From: Oscillospiraceae bacterium
GTDB taxonomy: Bacteria > Bacillota > Clostridia > Oscillospirales > Oscillospiraceae
Length of the DNA: 13,321 bases
NCBI GenBank assembly: GCA_031266955.1
Contig: JAISAA010000098.1
Location: forward strand, 1-13,321
Direction of reading: 5' to 3'
Shown: positions 1 through 4,808 of the stretch, one piece after another
Layout: the number at the start of each line of letters is the position of its first letter
Position numbering within the stretch: the first letter of the stretch is position 1
Notes under the pieces: generated by a model
Told to the model about the DNA's origin: nothing
What the model saw: only the letters and a program-made list of their open reading frames with translations
Database searches by the model: none
Position numbers and translations under genes: made by a program

Positions 1-539
1 GTCACTGTCTTTCCGGAGCCCTCGAACGCCGCTTCAACATCGTCGCGCGCGGATTTGTTCCCGGCGACTATTATATTGCGGACGCTTGACGACGCGAGCG
101 CGTTCGCGTTGCGGACGATGGCGCGGCGATTGCCGCCGTCCGTGCCGCCGGTCAGGAGCACGATGTCGGGGCGCGCAGCTTCGAGCTCGTGCAGCTCCGC
201 GTTTGTCAGCTCGTATGAAAATGAGCCAACGACCTTGGCCCCGGCGCCGAGCGCGGCGAGATACCCGGCCTTTGTCGTGTAGTCCGGCACGAGGCCGATA
301 ACGGCGAGCCGCAGTCCGCCGGTCGCGCTCGAGCACGCCGTCGCCTTAAGTATCTCGTGCTCCCCGACGGGGGAGCGCTTTTTTAATTCTTCTAACGCGG
401 CAAGCAGTCCTTCCGTGACGTCCGTGTCAACGGTGCTCGGAGACTGGACGCGCGCGAGAAGCGTCTCGCTCTCTAAGTCAAATGCGGCGGCCTTGGTAAA
501 CGTGCTGCCGAAATCAATGAATACGCGAATGTCGCTCAC
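1..539 (-). CDS. glmL: GlmL/MutL-family protein (glutamate mutase accessory/reactivation type), N-terminal 179 codons
   Basis: This partial gene runs off the left edge. Translating the minus strand from a GTG at 539 gives an uninterrupted frame to the window end. It opens with IDFGSTFTK (residues 8-16), the phosphate-1 motif of actin/Hsp70-like ATPases, then CSSATGGLRLAVIGLVP (69-85), ALGAGAKVVGSFSYEL (96-111) and LLTGGTDGGN (128-137), all typical of the GlmL/MutL family. These proteins are encoded beside adenosylcobalamin-dependent carbon-skeleton mutases or aminomutases (glutamate mutase, ornithine/lysine aminomutases) and are thought to act as reactivating chaperones; that role is family knowledge. 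AGAGG at 551-555 lies 11 nt before the GTG, and no ATG fits the conserved N-terminus. The mutase genes would lie to the left, outside the window. I see no B12-box riboswitch in the 5' region. Family call is strong; the exact partner mutase is unknown. Confidence 0.88.
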   Translation of the reverse strand, partial: MSDIRVFIDFGSTFTKAAAFDLESETLLARVQSPSTVDTDVTEGLLAALEELKKRSPVGEHEILKATACSSATGGLRLAVIGLVPDYTTKAGYLAALGAGAKVVGSFSYELTNAELHELEAARPDIVLLTGGTDGGNRRAIVRNANALASSSVRNIIVAGNKSARDDVEAAFEGSGKTV

Positions 540-584
540 TGGCTGTGATACCTCTTTTTTATAATATAAATTATTGATTCGGAG

Positions 585-600
585 TATATGATAACATATA
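585..600. promoter_or_regulatory. AT-rich inverted repeat upstream of glmL
   Basis: TATATG and CATATA (6-bp arms, 4-nt spacer) lie about 45 bp upstream of the glmL start, in an AT-rich stretch. It could be a regulator site, and on the minus strand its right part overlaps a TATACT-like -10 element, but the -35 is poor. In AT-rich DNA such a small palindrome can arise by chance. Confidence 0.25.
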
Positions 601-694
601 TTTTTCAGGAAAGATATAGTGCGCTCCGGAGCCGCCCGGAGATGAGCCCGGACAGAAAATTTTCTAAAATATATCCTTTTCCGGCAAAAAATGC

Positions 695-724
695 TTGACA
701 ATGTGTTTTATCCAGTGGTAGAAT
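695..724 (+). promoter_or_regulatory. Strong sigma-A promoter for an RNA with no evident ORF
   Basis: A perfect TTGACA at 695-700, an 18-bp spacer ending in TGG (an extended -10 arrangement), and TAGAAT at 719-724 predict a start near 731. A 12-bp palindrome, AGAAAATTTTCT (654-665), lies about 30 bp upstream. No ribosome-binding site with a credible ORF follows, so the transcript is probably non-coding or a long leader. Confidence 0.65.
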
Positions 725-730
725 CTCCAC

Positions 731-1037
731 GAGGCCGCAAAACAGGCCGCAGCGGTCGTGACGGTGTTGGTAGCGCCGGCACGACGTATGTAGGGAACAG
801 CTTTTAAGAGAAACGCCTACAGACACGGAAAAAATCCCGCCGCCGCAGCAAGGACAGTATAAACGATGGACACGTCGTTTACAAGTCGCTTTTCTCTGCG
901 TTGGGGTTTGATGTATAACGCTGGATATATGACCGGGCGCAAGACTCCGCGGTGTCCGCTGTTATGATTATTTCGGCGCGTAGGTGAAATCAGGGTGATA
1001 GCCCTGTTCCCTTGCGTGCCTTGAAAAAGCCGGTGCC
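731..1037 (+). ncRNA. Candidate structured non-coding RNA, family unknown
   Basis: About 300 nt downstream of a strong promoter lack a plausible reading frame but are rich in complementary blocks. AGGGAACAG (792-800) is complementary to CTGTTCCCT (1004-1012), GGCACG (778-783) to CGTGCC (1015-1020), and GCGCCGGC (773-780) to GCCGGTGC (1029-1036, one G-U). Local hairpins include CCGC/GCGG plus CACGA/TCGTG (728-760), TAAACGA/TCGTTTA (860-881), GCGTT/AACGC (898-921) and CAGGG/CCCTG (991-1006). Some local stems compete with the long-range helix, so alternative folds are possible. I looked for hallmarks of RNase P, tmRNA, SRP RNA, T-box and cobalamin, lysine and SAM riboswitches and found none. No clear U-tract terminator ends it; the 3' end is approximate. 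Confidence 0.5.
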
Positions 1038-1087
1038 CTCATAAATCGGATTGCCTTCGATGAATAGTCCCCGCATGGAATCAATTT

Positions 1088-1154
1088 GTAGGGGTGAACT
1101 GTGTTTGCCCGGAGATTTATCGCATCGTTGCGGGCGAACACAGTTCGCCCCTAC
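1088..1154. repeat. MITE/REP-like palindromic element (24-bp arms)
   Basis: The left arm 1088-1111 begins GTAGGGGTGAACTGTG and the right arm 1131-1154 ends CAGTTCGCCCCTAC. They are complementary over 24 positions with only two mismatches, both G-T wobbles, around a 19-nt loop. Short dispersed palindromes with a GTAGGGGCGAAC end are, from my memory, recurrent in Clostridia genomes; copy number here cannot be tested. It lies beyond the 3' end of the toxin gene and past the ncRNA candidate, has no protein of its own, no clear target-site duplication and no U-tract. It could act as a transcript stabiliser or roadblock for either side. Confidence 0.7.
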
Positions 1155-1249
1155 GCCCTTATCCTGTTACGTTGGATTGATAACTGTGAGTAGAGCGTTA
1201 GAGAAATAACCAAAATCGTACCGGTATGGTTGATTTGAATAATAAAACT

Positions 1250-1567
1250 TCATTTTGTCCGCTCGTAGGCCATATCGTAAACCTCATAGTCCGCGCGGGC
1301 GGCAATTACAATAATTTTCATAATCGCACTTTCTCGGATAACTCTGTAAACCACGCGAATTCCAAGCTTAAGTAATTTGATTTTACATAATCCGGTTAGA
1401 TTCTTTCCGCGCTTATTGCCGAGAGGCTCGCCGTATCCTCCGTCGCTGCGCGGCAAGGGATTTTCGGCTACCTTTGCTATAGCTGCGCGAATCGGTATCT
1501 GTTGCGATTTATTAAGTGATCGCATATCGTCAGCCGCTTCATTTGTATATTCAATTTTATACCTCAT
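1250..1567 (-). CDS. RelE/ParE-superfamily toxin
   Basis: A 105-residue basic protein with the RelE/StbE layout: an opening strand YKIEYTNEA, a helical hairpin with a small-residue/Pro segment (about 10-40), then the core GLCKIKLLKLGIRVVYRV (59-76) and the closing IIVIAARADYEVYDMA (85-100). RelE-type toxins cut mRNA in the ribosomal A site, relying on basic residues and a C-terminal tyrosine; here K62, K64, K67, R71, R75, R91, Y94 and Y97 are candidates, though catalytic identity is inferred. The start ATG overlaps the antitoxin stop in an ATGA, so translation is coupled and toxin depends on prior antitoxin synthesis. Full length for the family, no frameshift. A ParE-like gyrase-targeting role is the main alternative but is less likely given the basic core. 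Confidence 0.85.
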   Translation of the reverse strand: MRYKIEYTNEAADDMRSLNKSQQIPIRAAIAKVAENPLPRSDGGYGEPLGNKRGKNLTGLCKIKLLKLGIRVVYRVIRESAIMKIIVIAARADYEVYDMAYERTK

Positions 1568-1902
1568 TCAAAATCCACTCCGTATTCCATAGAAACGTCG
1601 TCGAGTGGCGCTTCCGTCAAACCCAATTCGGCGTACAACTGTTCCGCCGTAATAGTCGCGCCGGTATCCCGAGCCTCGCGCTCTTGCGCCAAACTAAGTA
1701 AATATTGGTCGTCAATTATCGCCGCCATCTCTTTATACTTCTCCGGGGTAAGGAGTACGCAGATCGGCGAGTTGTTCTTAACTACGATTTTGCAGCCGGA
1801 CGCCCCGACCTCGTCAAAGATTTTGTTTGCTTCGCCTCTGTTGAATCTTGTGATAGGAACGAGCGAATCAAGCGCGCGGCTTACGGATAAACTGTTAAGC
1901 AT
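1564..1902 (-). CDS. Phd/YefM-family antitoxin
   Basis: A 112-residue protein, first gene of the toxin-antitoxin operon. The N-terminal half (residues 12-60) fits the Phd/YefM DNA-binding fold: VPITRFNRGEANKIFDEV, then the strand pair KIVVKNNSPICVLL and TPEKYKEM. The C-terminal half (about 65-112) is acidic and probably unfolds until it wraps the toxin. It starts at 1902 with TGAGGT at 1912-1917 as ribosome-binding site. Members bind their own promoter palindrome, with toxin as co-repressor; a fitting inverted repeat sits on this promoter. The acidic tail (about 98-112) is longer than in minimal Phd proteins. Family call is firm; the cognate toxin is inferred from the 4-nt overlap. Confidence 0.85.
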   Translation of the reverse strand: MLNSLSVSRALDSLVPITRFNRGEANKIFDEVGASGCKIVVKNNSPICVLLTPEKYKEMAAIIDDQYLLSLAQEREARDTGATITAEQLYAELGLTEAPLDDVSMEYGVDFE

Positions 1903-1958
1903 TTTTCAGATACCTCACTACTGTTTTTATTGAGACAAGATTATTGTCCGCATTCTTA

Positions 1959-1986
1959 TTTTATAGTATATCCGCAAACTATAAAA
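1959..1986. promoter_or_regulatory. Perfect 9-bp inverted repeat: likely antitoxin operator
   Basis: TTTTATAGT (1959-1967) and ACTATAAAA (1978-1986) are exact inverted copies separated by 10 bp. They cover the -10 box and most of the spacer of the toxin-antitoxin promoter, the place where Phd/YefM-type antitoxins usually bind to repress their operon. Function is inferred from position and symmetry. Confidence 0.65.
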
Positions 1987-1993
1987 AAGTCAA
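1965..1993 (-). promoter_or_regulatory. Sigma-A promoter of the toxin-antitoxin operon
   Basis: On the minus strand, TTGACT (complement of 1988-1993), a 17-bp spacer and TATACT (complement of 1965-1970) form a near-consensus promoter, predicting a start near 1958 and a leader of about 55 nt before the antitoxin ATG. Confidence 0.75.
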
Positions 1994-2074
1994 TATATTT
2001 ATCGACTGAAAAATATGTTAGGCAATTGTATGCCGGCCCCTCGCTCCCCGCCCTCAAAAATTTTTCTTTTACGC

Positions 2075-2103
2075 TTGCATTTTGCCGCGAGATGTAGTAG
2101 AAT
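2075..2103 (+). promoter_or_regulatory. Sigma-A promoter of the DUF1292 gene
   Basis: TTGCAT at 2075-2080, a 17-bp spacer and TAGAAT at 2098-2103 give a predicted start near 2110, about 30 nt before the ATG at 2141. Confidence 0.65.
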
Positions 2104-2140
2104 CCCACAGGACAGGGGCAAGAAAAGGGGATGATAAGCT

Positions 2141-2419
2141 ATGGACGGCGGCTACGGCGACGATATTTATACGCTGACGGATGACGAGGGGAAGGATTTT
2201 TCGCTCGAACATCTTGATACGATCGAGCTTGACGGCACGGAGTACATGGCGTTCGTCCCGGCGGATATGGACGAGGAAGACCCCGACTACGGCATCGTCC
2301 TGCTCCGGCTGGAGGAGGAGGACGGCGAAGGCGTGCTTGCGACGATAGACGACGAGGAAGAACGCGACCGGGTGCACGATAAGTTTATGGAACGCCTGTT
2401 CGCGGACGAGGACCCTTGA
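2141..2419 (+). CDS. DUF1292 (YrzB-type) small acidic protein
   Basis: A 92-residue strongly acidic protein. The order DIYTLTDDEGKDFSLEHLDTIELDGTEYMAFVPAD, then GIVLLRLEEE, then a DDEEERDRVHDKFMERL tail, matches the DUF1292/YrzB family of Firmicutes, whose members are about 80-110 residues with an all-beta core and a short C-terminal helix. The function of the family is not established; the gene often sits near ruvX (yrrK) and alaS in other Firmicutes, but not visibly here. AAGGGG at 2125-2130 lies 10 nt before the ATG, and a separate promoter lies at 2075-2103. No signal peptide or membrane segment, so cytosolic. The 3' end lies about 20 nt before the 6S-like RNA, so the RNA could partly come from read-through of this gene. 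Confidence 0.82.
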   Translation: MDGGYGDDIYTLTDDEGKDFSLEHLDTIELDGTEYMAFVPADMDEEDPDYGIVLLRLEEEDGEGVLATIDDEEERDRVHDKFMERLFADEDP

Positions 2420-2439
2420 TTCGGCAAGATTAGTAAACG

Positions 2440-2660
2440 CGCGTTGTCCTGCCCTGCTCGTGATGGGCCTTTTAAACCCACATTTATAATAAGGGATGCC
2501 GGCTCTCCGGGCGGAATCGCAGGCCTCCCGCGCGGTGCGCACACGGATCATTCCGCGTAAGCCGCCGGCGGACGTTGGAAGCGGAGAAGTTTAGAGGAGG
2601 CAACCCACCTGTTTTTTATAGAGGCAGGGTTTATAAATGGGTTCACACGGCAGGCGCGGG
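2440..2660 (+). ncRNA. ssrS: Probable 6S RNA (RNA polymerase regulator)
   Basis: The 3' part carries AACCCACCTG followed by GGGTTTATAAATGGGTTC and ACACGGCAGG, which I recognise as the conserved 3' strand of Firmicutes 6S RNA. The two ends pair: CCTGCC (2448-2453) with GGCAGG (2649-2654), then GTGA (2460-2463) with TCAC (2643-2646). Inside, AACCC..ATTTATAA (2475-2489) is complementary to TTATAAATGGGTT (2631-2643), and the AACCCA (2603-2608)/TGGGTT pair offers the alternative small hairpin typical of the central bubble. Further GC-rich pairs lie in the apical arm (GCCGGC at 2499, GCCGGC at 2563 region). 6S RNA mimics an open promoter and sequesters sigma-A polymerase in stationary phase. No convincing own promoter is seen before 2440; ends are approximate. 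Confidence 0.72.
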
Positions 2661-2735
2661 ACGCGCCCAATAAAAATCTCGGGACGCGCCCAATAAAAAT
2701 CTCGGGACGCGCATAAAATAATCCCGGGACGCATA
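2658..2735. repeat. Tandem direct repeat, 23-bp unit, about 3.4 copies
   Basis: Units starting with GGGACGCG lie at 2658-2680, 2681-2703 (identical, 23 bp), 2704-2725 (22 bp, diverged) and 2726-2735 (start only). Each full unit joins a GC-rich half (GGGACGCGCCC) to an A-rich half (AATAAAAAT). The first unit overlaps a hairpin GGCGCG/CGCGCC (2653-2667) at the end of the 6S-like RNA. There is no T-run after the stem on the plus strand, so it is not a standard terminator. Confidence 0.85.
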
Positions 2736-2753
2736 CCGGAAAAAATACTTAAC

Positions 2754-2768
2754 TATAATATAAAAGGA
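2754..2768 (+). promoter_or_regulatory. -10 element and ribosome-binding site of the SurA-like gene
   Basis: A perfect TATAAT at 2754-2759 is followed by AAAAGGA at 2762-2768, 12 nt before the ATG at 2781. The -35 region (about 2730-2736) is poor, so the promoter is either activator-dependent or weak, and the start site would be almost at the ribosome-binding site. Confidence 0.35.
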
Positions 2769-2780
2769 TGACTTTGGACT

Positions 2781-4349
2781 ATGGCAAAAAACAGCGGTAA
2801 ATACGTAGAAACGCGCAAAAGGAGGATCACGCTCACGACAGTGACGCTGTCGGGCATAGTTTTGCTGTTTATCGCGGCGCTGATCGTAAACTCCGGATTC
2901 CTGCGGCGCGGAGCGACGGCGGTGGAGGTTGCCGGCGTTAAGTTTTCCCCGGCGGAGTACAATTATTTTTACAGCAGCACGATAAGCGAATATTCAAATT
3001 CCTCGTCAAATCTGCCCGACAACAGCAAATCGCTGTCGAGCCAGATAAATTATGAGACGGGACAGACTTGGGCCGATTTCTTTGAGGAACGCGCACTCAA
3101 CGATATGCGGCTTATCGGCTCGGTCTACGCCGAGTTGGAGGCGAAGGGCTTCGAGATGACGGACGAGCAGAAAAGCGAGGCCGAGGAATACAAGAAATCA
3201 GAGCGCGAGCAGATCGAAACGTATTACGCCCAAAACGGCGGCTTCAAGGGCTTCCTTAAACTGCAATACGGCTCCGCTATGACGGAAAAGGTGTACGATA
3301 AGCTTGCCGATATGCGCTATAAAGTGTCGGCGTACTACGAAAGCGTATACGACGGCTTCGAGTACGCGGACGAAGCTCTCGCGGAATATTACGCGGAAAA
3401 CAAAGACGCGCTCGACACGTTTATTTACAGGAGCTTCACGGTAAACATCGAAATACCGGAAGCGGCAGAGCCTGAGTATGTGGTGGACGAGAACGGCGAG
3501 GAGATTGAAGTCCCGGCGCCGGAACTGACGGAGGAAGAACTCGCGGCGCAGCGGCAGGCGGCCTACAACGCGGCGCGCGACAGGGCGAACGCGTTTGTTT
3601 CGTCCATAACGGACGAGAACTCTTTTATCGAAGCGGCGCGCGAGTACGACGCGGCGGTATATTTGGACGACGCTTCGACGCTTCGCCGCTCGCTCGGCGA
3701 AAATCTTGAATACTCGCTGTCAGTCGCCGCGGCGGACTGGCTGAAAAAGGAGGCGAAGGCCGAAGCGGTGATATCTATGCCGGTGTCCGAGGATGAGGAG
3801 ACGAATACGGGCTTTTACGTGATATATTTGTCCGAGCGCTCGGAGAACGATTATCTGACGGTCAATTTCCGCAATCTCGTGGTAACGCCCAAAACAGTCG
3901 ATTCCGCCGAATTTACGGATGAGGAAGGCGTATTCGACGAGGAAGGCTATAACGCGGCGCTCGAAACGGCGAAAACCGACGCCGGGACAAAAGCCGACGA
4001 GCTATACGCCCAGTTCACGGAGGGCGGCGCGACGGCGGAAAAGCTCACAGAGCTGACCGAGGACGTTTTCAACGAGGTCACGGGCGGGGAGTATGAAAAT
4101 ATCCAGCGCGAAGCCGGCTTCGCCGACGAGATAGAAGAATGGCTGTACGCGGACGGCCGCCTCGCGGGAGAGCACACGCTGCTCCAGACGGGCGACGGCA
4201 GCTGGTACATCATATATTTCGCCGACAACGGTATGCGGTATAACGATTATCTCGCCGATACGCGTCTGCGGAACGACGATTTCACCGCCTGGCAGGAAAG
4301 CTTTGACGCGAACGCGGTCAAAACGCACTGGGCTATGAAATTGAAATAG
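2781..4349 (+). CDS. Membrane-anchored SurA-like foldase with two divergent parvulin-like modules
   Basis: A 522-residue protein with a short basic N-terminus (KRR at 13-15), one transmembrane segment at about 16-36 and no lipobox cysteine, so it is anchored with most of the chain outside the cytoplasm. Residues 45-200 resemble a SurA N-terminal chaperone region (helical, with the EVAGVKFSPAEYNYFY opening typical of clostridial SurA-like proteins). Two modules follow with the strand-helix-strand plan of PpiC rotamases: 213-352 (IYRSFTVNIEI, then a helical AAYNAARDRANAFVSSI, ending GFYVIYLSER) and 358-484 (YLTVNFRNLVVTP, then TKADELYAQFTEGG, ending SWYIIYFADNG). Neither has a recognisable full active site, so isomerase activity is doubtful and a holdase role is more likely; both points are inference. 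An acidic low-complexity insert lies at 226-255. It lies upstream of the ATPase operon but has a separate transcript start. Confidence 0.7.
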   Translation: MAKNSGKYVETRKRRITLTTVTLSGIVLLFIAALIVNSGFLRRGATAVEVAGVKFSPAEYNYFYSSTISEYSNSSSNLPDNSKSLSSQINYETGQTWADFFEERALNDMRLIGSVYAELEAKGFEMTDEQKSEAEEYKKSEREQIETYYAQNGGFKGFLKLQYGSAMTEKVYDKLADMRYKVSAYYESVYDGFEYADEALAEYYAENKDALDTFIYRSFTVNIEIPEAAEPEYVVDENGEEIEVPAPELTEEELAAQRQAAYNAARDRANAFVSSITDENSFIEAAREYDAAVYLDDASTLRRSLGENLEYSLSVAAADWLKKEAKAEAVISMPVSEDEETNTGFYVIYLSERSENDYLTVNFRNLVVTPKTVDSAEFTDEEGVFDEEGYNAALETAKTDAGTKADELYAQFTEGGATAEKLTELTEDVFNEVTGGEYENIQREAGFADEIEEWLYADGRLAGEHTLLQTGDGSWYIIYFADNGMRYNDYLADTRLRNDDFTAWQESFDANAVKTHWAMKLK

Positions 4350-4377
4350 GCCGGTATTGAGAAAAGATAACTTCGGG

Positions 4378-4406
4378 TTGCAAACGGCGTCGAAATGGTG
4401 TAGACT
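4378..4406 (+). promoter_or_regulatory. Sigma-A promoter of the ntp (V-ATPase) operon
   Basis: TTGCAA at 4378-4383, a 17-bp spacer and TAGACT at 4401-4406 predict a start near 4413 and a leader of about 45 nt. It is the only clear promoter before 13229 on this strand, so it probably drives all nine ATPase genes. No operator or riboswitch is evident in the leader. Confidence 0.65.
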
Positions 4407-4457
4407 CTGTTCGTTGGCCTGTTGGAGATATTATAGAAAAGAGGGGGTGTTGCGTAT

Positions 4458-4808
4458 ATGTCTCTTAACGCGATAAAAAGTATTGCCGAAGCGGAGGAGA
4501 CGGCAAAAACCGCGCGCGCGGAAGCCCAGAGCGAGGCGAAACGCGCCGAGGACGCCGCCGAGCGGGACGGCAGGGCGTCTGTGGAGGCGGCGCTGAAGCA
4601 GGCGGAGGGTGAAATACGCCATATGAAGCGCGAATTTGACCTGAAGGCCGAGGAGTACGCGAAGGAGCTGGCGTCCTCTACGGCGAACAAGCGGGCGGCG
4701 CTCCGCGCGCGGGCGGAGGCGCGCGTCGGCGAGGCCGCGGAAATGATCGTCGGCGTGATAGTCGGCGGAGTCGGCGGCAATAACGGGGAAAGGATCGTGA
4801 GCGGTTAG
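4458..4808 (+). CDS. ntpF: A/V-type ATPase peripheral-stalk subunit G/H (NtpF type)
   Basis: A 116-residue, almost wholly helical protein rich in Ala, Glu, Lys and Arg, with a long uninterrupted coiled coil (about 5-95) containing EAEETAKTARAEAQSEAKRA. It is the partner of subunit E in the peripheral stalk that holds the catalytic head against rotation. As first gene of the operon it occupies the place of ntpF in Enterococcus hirae. GAGGGGGTG at 4441-4449 lies 8 nt before the ATG, a strong site. The end is unusual: after the expected AAEMIVGVIV the chain runs on through a Gly-rich tail, GGVGGNNGERIVSG. The stop is directly followed by the ntpI ATG. The sequence is low-complexity, so the assignment rests on composition, length and operon position together. 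Confidence 0.83.
   Translation: MSLNAIKSIAEAEETAKTARAEAQSEAKRAEDAAERDGRASVEAALKQAEGEIRHMKREFDLKAEEYAKELASSTANKRAALRARAEARVGEAAEMIVGVIVGGVGGNNGERIVSG

Noticed and set aside
605..826. A 73-codon minus-strand frame starting at 826
   Set aside because: It runs antisense through the ncRNA promoter and the 5' part of the structured region, has no good ribosome-binding site, and its translation resembles no protein family.
700..1037. Cobalamin riboswitch for the glmL locus
   Set aside because: The region is transcribed away from glmL, and I see no B12 box or the conserved core in either strand.
731..1037. RNase P RNA, tmRNA or SRP RNA
   Set aside because: The GAGGAAAGTCC block of RNase P, the tRNA-like CCA end and tag frame of tmRNA, and the GGAAGGAAGCAGC-type SRP motif are all missing.
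1201..1249. Terminator for the toxin-antitoxin operon around TACCGGTA (1220-1227)
   Set aside because: The palindrome is too short for a stable stem and is not followed by a T-run on the minus strand.
2658..2735. CRISPR array
   Set aside because: Units are directly adjacent with no unique spacers, so it is a plain tandem repeat.
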